A stretch of 38,304 nt of DNA from assembly GCA_016783355.1 (NCBI GenBank), contig JADHWR010000003.1, positions 1-38,304 of the forward strand. The letters are read 5' to 3'. The DNA comes from Candidatus Omnitrophota bacterium (lineage in GTDB: Bacteria; Omnitrophota; Gorgyraeia; Gygaellales; JAHJCI01). This document shows positions 12,801-24,800 of the stretch, one piece after another. The notes beneath the pieces are model-generated. The model was given only the letters and a program-made list of their open reading frames with translations. It did not search any database and was not told the origin of the DNA. Position 1 is the first letter of the stretch, and every line of letters begins with the position of its first letter. A program made the position numbers and the translations under genes.

Positions 12801-15800
12801 AGTTATTCGGGATTGCATTTCCGGTAATGTCTAATTTAATTAGTAAAGGATTTACATGGCTGCAGGAAAAGACTGGTTCAAAATTTGTCAGGAGTATCAA
12901 TCTCATTAGCTTCTTTGATTCTACCAGGCCGGTTTCTATTATTGGATTATCCTTGCGTTACCATTACAGGCCCACGGTATTTACCGGTGGTATTTTGGGA
13001 ACAATTGCCTCAATTTTCTTCTACGGCGTTCTCTTGGCAGGATTTATAGGATTGAGCGCCTATTTAGGAGTAGAAAGTTTTCATATCTTTTTCCATAGCC
13101 AATTTGCATTAGGAAATTGGTTTAAGATATTAGCCGGCGGAGCTATGTTTGCATTATCTTTGTATCTTTTAAGGTATGGTATAGGAACAGCCTTTACAGC
13201 ATTTGCATCTTTATTCCGCAGATTTCCTGTAAGGACATTAGGATTAGTTGTAGCCTTTGGGCTTACTACATCGTGGGGCTGGTTAGGCAGCCGGCCAGTT
13301 ATAATAGTAGTTGCTTTATTGATGATATTTGAAGATGAAATAGCAAAAGCGATTTACAATTCATCTGTTGGCAAGAGATTCTTCGGCTGGGTTGAAAAAC
13401 AGGCTATGTTTACAACCTCTAAGGCCTTCTGGCATAAGATAAGAGAGAGCTGGTCCCATGCTGCGTGGTTCCAGGCTTATCCACGCTGGGCAGGTGGGTT
13501 TCCTCAAAAGATGAGGGATAAAATTATGCAGGAGATAAGCGAACTTGGCCCGTTATCTATATTTGCTCGAGAGGTGAGAGCAAATAGTGGAAGATTTTTC
13601 TTGATTGCTCCTTTTGCCCTTGGATTTATAATCTTACTGCCCTTATCTGCAATTTTTGGCTTTTCACCATTTAAAGGAGTAGTTCTTGCTCTTGTTTATA
13701 TAGGCCTTTTCTTTAATCAAATACTTACCGGCCACGGCTTGGTTGCCTATTTAGATGCTACAGGATTTAATAAGATTAGTGCTGTAATAGGTGGAATTAT
13801 AGGCTATGCAACAGGAAGCTATTTTGGCGCGGCTTATCCTTTATCTCTGGTTGGTGTCTGGATAGGCGGATTTATTGTTGGCTTTGGAAGATGGCTTTTC
13901 CGGCGTGGCATAGATATGATTAGATTTCCTCTCCAGTTGGTTGTCCACACCTTGGGTATATCTGCAAGGCAAAGCCTTGAATTTGGGCTTTCTGGCGAAG
14001 GTGGAAATGACTACAAAGGTGTTGATATGAGAGGGAAACTGGCATCTGGTTATGACAATTTCGTCAATATCCGGAATGCCTGGATACTGGGCGTTGGCCT
14101 GGTGGTACTGAATTTAGTTGCCTTAATGTTTAACTCTTTATTTTCCAATGTCATTCTTCTGTATACTACTGTAATATTCTCTGCTGGCTTAGTTGTTGGT
14201 ATTTTTACTATGAGCGTTGCTGGTGGAAGCAAGAAAACAATAGGAAGTTACTTTACTAAGGCAGGGGGTTGGGCAGCAGGTTTTGGTCTGCTCTATGTAT
14301 TAAGGCAAATGGCTGCTAATAGTTGGATTGGTTTCGGTTTGTTAGGAGCTATTGCAGCAGGATTTCTCTTCTGGGCACTTAGTAAGAGATTCGGCTTAGT
14401 AAGTAAATTCGGAGATTGGTATAGTAATTACATCAGTCCTTTCTGGCGAGCTTTTGCTCTCTCATTTTTTAGCCTTGTCTGGTTTTTCTGGGTACCAATT
14501 TACAGAGGAATGAATTTTGAAGGATTGGGAGGAACAATTATTACTTTATTTAGTAGTAAGTTTATTTCAGGAATGTTAATTACCATAGGAGCAGTATTTG
14601 TCCTTTATTGGTTAAGCAGGTTAGTTGGATGGATTGAGTGCAACGGACTTAATAAGAGATTTAAAGAAAAATGGGAAGAATTCCGAGGCAAATGGGCAGA
14701 TGTCCATACAAATAAGTTTGATTTGACTGAGGCCTCAAAAATATTCGCCTTATTTACCGATGTTCAAACTTACCTTGAGCAGGGGAGTTATGCTTTTGCA
14801 AGAGATATGTTAGAAAAGATTGAGGCTAAGCTAAAGCCAAGCGCTAACAATTCTGGCACAGCTACCCGGGAAGATACTAAGGAGAAGGAAAGAGCAGCAA
14901 CGCAGAAAGAGATGTCAAAAGAGATTGCGCCAAGGAAATGGGGATTGATATTTGCCGGCGGCGACCAGTTTAGAGGTTTTGGTTTAAATATCAACGACAT
15001 TTTTGACTGGTATGATGCCTTCGAGGATAAATTCGGCTCAAAAGTGGTAACCAAACTCGGACAGTTTCCAAAGGATAGAGATGAATTTGAACGTATAATG
15101 GCACTTTTATTCAATAAAGAAAAAGAACATAATATCACCCTATTCCATCCTATCCAGTTAGTAGTAGATGGAACGGCCCATCCCCGTATTCAGAACAGAG
15201 AACCACGGCCTAGGGATGCCGGGTTGTTGATTGATGTGAAGACTGAACTTATGCCTTCAGACTTGTCAAAACTTGGAGTAGATACCGAAACTTTATGGCA
15301 AAAGTTGAAAAATAAAGGCTATGTTGACGATGAGGGTATAATTCAGGACAAATTTAAGCAGTTGGAATCAGCTTCCGAGATGGATTTAGATTTTTATAAT
15401 GAAGGGAAGAAGGGGGAAATATACACTATTTTGCAACAGCGACAGAATGAACATAACGACATCGTCCGCGCTTGGCACCTGAGAAGATGGTTGGTTTCCT
15501 GGATGGGTTCAGGCGGAAAATCTCAGGATACTGCTTTAAACCATGTAGAGCAAGCCCTTGCCTTTGCTGAAAAAGGTATTGATAATGAGTTGATAATGTA
15601 TCTTGCCAGCAACAAGTATGATGACTTTGGTGAGAAGCCTTCTAAAATTGACACTGCCCCAACGCAAGAATTAATACAGAGAGAGAAATTAGCTGAACTA
15701 ATCAGCGCAATAACCAAGGTAAAAGCGGTGGTTTTCTATGATTGGACGCCATTTGCCTTCAAATCCAGTTTTATGACCGGAACTGATTTAATAGAAGACA

Positions 15801-18800
15801 CCAAACATTTAAAACGCCTGATTGTTGTAGATAGAAACGCCTGCGTTAATGATTTAGATGCCTTTATGGAGGATGTAACAAGGGCCAATAGTTCTGATAA
15901 TTTAGCTATTATTATTCCGGGAAGAGGAACTACCAATTTATTCACTCCTGTAGGGGGATGTTCACAGTTAATCGAAGAAGGACATAGGTCTTTTCTAAGA
16001 GGAGCAATGTTCTTAGGCGGAACCGCCGGCGAATCAGTAGGAACCGGCTGGGGTAATAATATAATAGTTACCTATAAAGACGTTATGCGGGCTTACGCTA
16101 ATCCGCAGGCTTCCTTAAGGCCGCTTACTTCCCGCTATGACGGTGGTGGACTTTTTGCTTCCATCTTCGGCTTTGAGTCCAACTTTGGCATCCAAGGCTT
16201 TCCACATTCTGCAGGCGTAGGTATCTCTGAAGACATCTGGGCAGTTGAACAGCAGGCATATGTTTTAGTAACTGCTAAAGAATACTTTTCTAAATCATAT
16301 CCTGCGGCTATGCCTGTAAACACCGGATTTGACAAAGCGCCAACACAAGGAGAGCTCGCGACTATTATAGCCGCCTTTGGCGGAAGAGAAGCCTTGACAA
16401 GAAAGAAAATAACCATAGACCAAAATAACACCGTAATCAGCCCGGCTCTAACAACAGCGGCTGAGGTAAGAGGCGGCGTACTTTATATCAATCCTAATAC
16501 TCTCCGCGGCCCGCCGGAAGAGGAAGAGTCCATTTTTCCGCTGGAACAGAGAAAAGCCATTTTTGAAGGTTACTTATTGTATCGTTTATCAGGAAACAAC
16601 GAAACCCAGACAAAGAGATCGGCCCTTCAGTATCTGATTGAAAAAGGTTTACTTGAAAGCCATATTAACTTCCTAGAAAACAACAGCATTGGCTTACAAG
16701 CAGATGGAAGCTGGTTCAATACTTTACTAAGTGTAAGTAGTTTTCTTTCTTACGTTGCTTCTATAGCTACTACAGATGAAAATGAGAGAAATGCTTCTTT
16801 GGAAGAAGACCAGAGCATCTTAGAGGCGTTTGCATTCGGTGATAGGCCTACATTAGAAGAGAATGGAATTGAGGAGATTAGAATTAGACCATTCTCTAGC
16901 CTCTCTGTCTTTGTAAGAAATAATGTGCTTTATGTCAATCCGAATATCTTAAGAGCTCCGTCGGCGCAACGAAAAGCCATTTTTGAAGGCTATTTGTTAT
17001 ACCGTTTATCAGGAAATAATGAAACTCAAACCAAGAAATTAGCCCTCCAGTATCTGATTGAAAAAGGTTTACTAGAAAGCCACATTGACTTTTTAGAAAA
17101 TAACAATATTGGCTTAAGACCAGATGGAAGCTGGCTGCAAACTCTTAAGGCAGCTGATGAGTATCTGAACAGAAATAATGCAAATAGTGATAATAATATC
17201 AACAACCAACCGCCACAAAATCCTATCCAGCTTGGTGACCAACAGCTGCAAAATTCTTCCCGAATCCGCAGATGGCTAAGCGGATTATTTAATAGACACA
17301 ATCTAATTCTATTACCTATCCTCGTCTTCTCTAACCTGTTTTTGAGCGGGTGTTCTGATGTTATCTCCTCTAGTAATTCTTCAATTTCTGACCATGTAGG
17401 AATAATAATTGTGGTGGTAGTAGTTCTAGTAACATTGCTTAACTTAAAGGTGGAAAACCGTCTTTCTTTATGGGAAAAATTTGCTCCGATAAATTGGTAT
17501 ATTTGGAAACTGAAGAGCTTAAATGCCGATGTTCGGGTACTCGCTGCCGAAACTTTAGGCAATAGAGGAAATAAGAAAGCAGTAGAACCTTTGATTAAGA
17601 AGCTAAGCGATTATAGTCCGTGTGTTCGCAGAGCCGTAGCAGAGGCTTTAGGTAAAATTGGTGACAAACGAGCAGTTGAGCGATTGCTTAAGGAATTGGG
17701 GAATTCAAACTTGGCTGTTCGCGAAGCTACAGCCGAGGCTTTAAAAAAGTTAGGCGCTAGTAAAGAACAACTCGTAGAAGGCCATCTTAAGGCTTTAACG
17801 AGTTCAAACTGGATAGTCAGAAGAGACGTTGTCGAGGCTTTACATGATATTGGCTCTACTCAAGCAGTTCCTTCTCTTGTAAAAGTATTGAGAGACAAAA
17901 ATTCTTATGTCCGCCAGACCGTAGCTCAAGCTTTAGATGCGCTTAATTGGCAGCCTATTAATCAGCAAGAAAAAATTTACTATCTTATTGCTAAAAAAAT
18001 GTGGGATAGTTTAGTTGAAATCAGTAAATCAGCAGTTCCCTTTCTTGTAGAAGCATTGAAAGACTCCCATATTTCTTTATCCGCAGTCCAGACCTTAGGT
18101 AGAATAGGTGACGAGAGAGCAGTTGAGCCTTTGATTGAGAGATTAAGTGATTCAAGTGACTATTTTTACGGGGATGTAGCAAAAGCATTTGACTATTTTT
18201 GCGGGGATGTAGCAAAAGCATTGGGTAAGATCGGACACAAAAAAGCGGTTAAGTTTTTGGAAGAAAAATTAAGAGCAATGGATACAGATCAAGGGACTAG
18301 TTTCCATTCATCGGAACAGTTGTATTTCTATAAGGCAGCGGAAATTGCCATCATAAGAATTGGATTACCTGTCATTAGACCGCTTATTGATAAACTAGAC
18401 GAAAAAGGTATACCGACATATATAATGGCAAAGGAAGTTATACCGGCTATAAGAGAGAAGCTTGAGGGGCGCTTTGGAGTGGATTCTGCTGAGGGCAAGG
18501 AATGGTTCACAGAGACAGTGGAATTTGGAGTTAGGCTTGCAGAAGACAACATTCCTCCCTGTGATACGCTTGAACTTGGCATAACTTATTTGATTGATAA
18601 TTCAGATGATTTAGATAGCTTCAAAACTCACTTATCTACGCTGGAAAAATTTTCTAGATTGTGGCACGAAAAGTTTAGAAGAATAAGATGGAAATCGGAA
18701 AGGTCCTATCACGGCGCTTATAGATATTATATTAAAAATATTGTTTTAACTTTGGCTATTCTCCCTTTTCAAGAAAAGATGATTGTAGATATTTTAGATA

Positions 18801-21800
18801 GTATCGTAATCAAAGTAGAAGAAAGAACAAGTTATAGAGAAGAGGTAGTAGCCACTTATGATGACGTAATGTGTGTTGGGGGAGGCGCTAGTGGCCCGAC
18901 TTATGAGACCGTTACCGAAATCACTGAATATGATTATTTGGATTATGATGAGGCAGAGGCTTTAGTAAGAGAGCTATCAAAAGATTCTTCAAGCCCCAAC
19001 ACCCCCTACGAGCTCGGCACGCCTCTAAATCGTATTTATAAAGCTCGCATATCGAATTCAAGCAGTCCTGTATTAGCTATTAAAAGCATACAAAGAATAG
19101 TTAACTTCCTTGCCCAAAGAGATGTAGAAAGGTTAGGCAGGGATATTTTAAGGAGGAAATGTGGCATAGAACAAGCAGATTTATTATTAATTTTAGGAAA
19201 CAGCAGAATAGAAGTTGCTGAGGAAGGAGTCAAAGTTTATAGGCGGGGGCTGGCTAAGAAGATTTTAATTGCTGGAGGCATAGGCAGAGAGAGTGAATTG
19301 TTGTGGAATAATATTAAGAAGTCTAATTATAAAATAGATAATTTGGAACAGAAATCAGAAGCAGAAATATTTAGAGAAATTTTAATAATAAATGGAGTTA
19401 AAGAAAAAGATATATTGCCGCTTGATACTGAATCTACTAACTCAGAACAAAATATTCGCAATGCTATAAGGATTTTAGAAGAAAATGATTTCTATTCTGA
19501 AAGCATTATTCTCATCCAGCATCCTGCTATACAAAGAAGAGCCGCAGCTACTTTCCAAAAAATAATAAACGAATCTGAATACAAAAAATGGCAGAAAGTT
19601 AAATTAATTACTTTTGCTCCTTATATACCAGATTTAGCCACGGCAGATGAAGAAGAGCGCTTATACTACATTAATATGGCTTTAGGCGAGACAGATAGAT
19701 TGATAAAATATGGCCCTAAGGGCGAAGGATTTATTGTTGATGTTTCAATACCTGATTATGTTATCGATGCCTACATACGGTTGGTTCTTAAAACTGAAAA
19801 TATTGAAGTTTTGGATAAAGAAATAGATACTGTTATGAAAGTTATGCGAAGACTGCTATCGCATCCTGAAGCAAGGGCAGAGAAGATATGCAAAGATTAC
19901 GGGATCTCAAAAGAGGATTTATTAAGTGTATATAAAATTATAAAGGCATCTGAAAAACTAAGGAGTACTTTAGTCTATAAGAATAAGATGCAAGGGGTCG
20001 CCAATGAGTTGCTATATTTATTTAATGATAAAAATTTCCTCAGTAGTCATTTTAGAGGTGAGGTTGTTTATCCTTTAATAGTGGAATTTCATCCGGGAGA
20101 GTGGTGTCCTCACCAATGCGTATTTTGTTATAGCCGACATAACAGAGAACGTCCTTTTGAATACTACGATAGAAAACTTGGCAGAAGACCTTTAACTCCC
20201 CAGAAGGCCCGGGAATTAGTGGAGGGATTTGCTAAAGGCGGAACAAAAGAGATATGGGTTTCAGGAGGTTTAGAGCCACTTGTTGCAAAAGATACTGTGT
20301 TAGCTATACTTGAAGCTGCACACAGAAATGGTCTAAAGACAAGATTGTATACAAATGGTGAGATATTTCATGAAGAAGTGCGAAGGGTAGCGGTCAATTG
20401 TTCCTGGGTGAGGTTTAGTATATGTGGTGTTACAAAAGAGATGTTTGAGAAAATACATAGGCCAATATCATATAAATATAATTTTGAAAGAGTTGTTGAT
20501 GATGTTAAGAATTTTGTAAGGTTTAAGAAAGAGCAGGGTTCTAATGTTGAAATCGGTATGTGCTATCTAATTATTCCAGAGCCGGCTAATTATAAGGAAC
20601 TGGTTGAGGCAGTTGAATTTGCTTATAAAATAGGATTTGATTTCTTTAGCGTGAGAACAGATATGGGAAGTGTGGTCGGGAAATTTAATGACCGAGAGAT
20701 TACTGAGATTTCAGGACAGATAAGGATCATAATTGAAAATGGCAGGCGAGGCAAATATGGGAATATGAGACTCGATTTACGTGGGATTCAGGAAGAGGAA
20801 TTGAAAGAGAAAGAGATTGTGCCAGATATGGAAAGAGCAAAATCTTGTTATGCTAGGTTATTAAAGATGATTGTAAACCCATTTGGGATAGGTTTCATCT
20901 GTGACTATATTGAGCATCCAAGGAATGCCAGGCCAGAGTTTGAAGTAGGAGATTTTTTTAACGAGGGTATAGAGAGAGTGCTTAAGGCCAGCAAAGATAT
21001 ACAGCACTATGTAGAAGTATGTAAAAATTGTAAAATTGACTGCCTTATTCATGAACAGGTAACCAATACTCTAATTGAAAAATTAGAAAGCGATAACAGA
21101 TTTGGTATCTCATTAGATGAACAGCCATTTATCGCGAGTAGTCCCGTTATTTCTCTGGATAAATTCTTGAGCAAATGTCAAGGTGAGCAGGTGGCACTTG
21201 TAACCGGGGCAACAGGATTTATAGGCTCACATCTTATTAATAATCTATTAGCAAGTGACAAGAAGATAGTTGCAGTTGTGCGTTCTAAGGGTAAGGAAGC
21301 TTTTAGGAACCTGGAACATAACATTAGGAATGAGAATTTATATATTGCTAAGGTTGGAGATATTTTGGATGCAGATAGTTTAGCATCTTTAGAGAAGTTA
21401 GTAAAGCAGGTATTCATTGTTTATCACTTGGCAGCAAGGACAAGTACAAGAGTCTCTACCTTTGAAGATGGCGTAGAGACTATCGCTACCAATGGGCTAA
21501 CGACCGCTATTATCTCAGCACTTTGCAAGAAGTATAATAAGAAATTAGTTTATATCTCATCCGCACATATCTATCTGAAATTCGAACACAAGGAGCGTGC
21601 ATTTTCTGAAAAGATGCCTTTGCCGATTTCCGAAGAAACAACTAGATTGCTGAATAGAACTTCTAATATGTTCATAGATTATGTGGAGAAATATATTTTT
21701 GCTCAGGATATTCGTGAGCCAAGAGAATTTGTGACTAACTACTTTAAACAGTTTGGAAACACACTTAAAGATTTAGAAGGCATTTTTCCTGAAGGTATAT

Positions 21801-24800
21801 ATCCGCTCTCAAAGATTCTTGGAGAAGAATTTGTTAGAGAAATGCCAGAGGGCAAAGGAGTAATTTTAAGATTTAACAATGTCTTTGGTGTCAGACAAAG
21901 AGAAACCGATGTTGTAGCGGTTATTACTAATAGGCTCTTAGAAGGAAAACCCGTTAAGGCCTCTACAGATACAAGGAATTTTATTTATATAAATGATGTA
22001 GTAAAGGCTATCAGAGCTGCAGGAGAAAAGGATTTTGAGCAAAATGAAATATTCATCATAGCTTCAGATGAAGGTCCAATTGAAATGAAAGAACTCATTA
22101 CTAAGATACAAAACAATTTCTCTGAATATAAAAGTAGAGATTTTCCTGTGGAACCCGCCCCCCTGATCCTTAGAGCTCCAGTATTTGATACTACAAAGGC
22201 TAAGAGAGAACTCGGTCTTACTGTGACACCTTTTGAGATTGCATTAGAGAGAACCATTCAATACTTCAGAGATATCTATCGCGATATACTTATACAAAAG
22301 ATTAAGAGCTTAGTTGTTCAAAAACAAAAAGAGCATTCACAAGAAATAGAGGAATTAATCTATCAGCTGCACAGCCGGATTCTGAAGAAAGAACTTGAGG
22401 TATTCAGGCAGGCTTGGGAAAGTGAGGAGGCAGATATTGAGGATCTCTGGAAGGTTCTTCAAGGGACGACAGTGTTGCCATTGTTGAAGGAAGTTCCTGC
22501 CTGGGGGCCAATGACTTGGTATGAGCATATCCAGAGCTTGGTAAGGACAGAATACACTTTAGATAATTGGAGGAGAAAGAGCGGAAAATTAGAAGGTAGA
22601 GATTTTGATGAGGTATATGAGTATTTGAAGGAAAGGGCTGAGCGAGGCGAGGGGTTAAGTAGAGATGAAGTCATCAAGCTACTGGCACTTTATAAAGAGA
22701 TACCATTAGAGGACCTTAAGGCTTTACGTTTAACAATCATCTTCCATGAGTTATGTCAATTATTGCTTCAAGGTAGAGATGCTATAGCTACGAGCAGATT
22801 AACGACACCTATTTTGGATGCTTTTGTAAAGGAAGGTATCTTAGGAGATGAAGATAGAGGAATAGTTCTTGTCCTCATCTCCCAACATGAGGAGTTTAAC
22901 ACTCTACAATTTGGAGAGTCCATACCGGCAAAGCTATTTCCGTATTTAGAAAGTAAACATATTGATAAAAATAAATTTTTCAAATTGGCCTCTATTTTAT
23001 ATCTAATTGATAACGCTGGAGTGAGAGAAGGTTTACTATCCGACATTCGTCTAAGAAATACTGTCTTTCTGGCGAATTCAGAGAATGTTAAAAGACTTGT
23101 CACCGATTGGGCAAGAGTAAGACTATTCTTGGGATTCTTTGGTAGAGGAAATAGACCGATTGATTTTTCTCAAATTGCCGATTTCCACAAGTTCACTGCT
23201 TTTTATGAGGATAGTTTCCTGGAAAAATTGCCAGAAATAAAGCCAGAAGATTTGGCTAAATTAAAGACAGAACTAAAAGAGATAGAAAAAGATAAGAAAG
23301 AAAAGGAGTTATTCTTTAGATTCTTGGCCAAAGAAATGAGTTTCGTGGGTTGGGCTATCTTCTTCTTCAGGAATTTAAAAAAGCTCTCTGCCAAAAATTT
23401 AATAAGGTACCTATATCTAAATGCTAAGGTAGTCCAATTAGTCCAGATGGAAATTGGACAAAGAGTTGAGATAACCAAATTTACCTTTACACCTAAAATG
23501 GACATGCTTAGACAAGAGAGCGAGAAAATAAACGAAAAGTTAAATAATCTTCCAGTTGAAAGTATAAGAGAAACTTTCCGCTTGGGAGAAGTTACTCTCG
23601 AAAATATAAAAGACAAATACGGCTTCGCCTTTGAGTTTATCGAAAAAGATAAAACCTTAATTCTTAATATCAAACCCCAAGCACCGAATTCGAGCAGTCC
23701 TGTATTAGTTCTCGATCATATTGTCTCTACTCCTGCTGAACTTCAAGGTTTTGCTTCTGTTGATTTGGGTAAGGTAATTATCAGAGGAAAAGATAAATAT
23801 GAATTGGAGCAGCCTCAGAAATTGGCCCAGCTACAAGGCATTTACCAAGATAGACTAAAGCAGATTATCGGGTTCGTCTCTCATTATATCAACGGACCTC
23901 CGTTGGAAGTCAATGTAGTCATTGAGCCTGTTCAGATTAGCAAACCTTCTATTTGGTATGAATCCTCTTCGCCTCTCTTCAGCCCTATCGCTACCTACGC
24001 CAATGAGCACACCTGGCTTAAGGCAACCAAGAAGATTCTCGCTGCTCTGGCAAAAGAATATGGTGAAGGCATCTTTAGTGAATTAGACCTCATTAATGAG
24101 CACGCTCAGCTTGAGTATCTTGGAAGTTTACAAGGAACTCCTGGTTATGATGACATTATCCGCAAAGAGGCAACTCAAGAAGCAAAGCGCGCCTACCGAG
24201 TATCCTGCTCAATCTTGGTACCCACCATTAAAGCAGCATTGGAACAGGATAAGCAAGCATCATCACCTATTTTTAACCTTGCTCGTTCTAAGTCTAGTCT
24301 ACCCTTAACTGAAGAACAACTCACCCAAGAAATCACCCAGAAACAATCCCAGATACGGGAATTGACAAAGGAGGAGTACCAGAGGGTATTACAAGTTGCT
24401 GAAGAGGTAAAACAATTCCTAACGCAAACCAACAGAACCACCTGGATACCCAAATTAGAAGAGCTCCTAGCAGACCAAGGAAAATTAAGAGCTGGGCCAT
24501 TTAAGAGCTTCTTTGCTGCTATCTATCAAGGTATCCTTTATATAGATGAATCTACAATAGAGCAACCCCTCCACTTGGAGCTTGCCCTCTTATATGAAAC
24601 TGCCGCAAAAGCCCTCAACACTCACCAAGAAAATCTTACTCTTGAGGAAGAGTACGTATTAGATACCGTCAAATCCGAAGGAAGATACTCTTTACGCAAT
24701 TTACCGCATACCTTCGAATCTTTTATAAAAGAAAAATCTAAAAAACACAGAAAATACTATTTAGCAAGACTGAAACGATTATTTAATAGATTACCCCACT

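Noticed and set aside
22290-23680. Possible separate enzymatic domain after the epimerase (helical; contains 'IIFHELCQLLLQG')
   Set aside because: Only a degenerate HExxH-like string (HELCQ) and generic helical sequence; not enough to assign a family.
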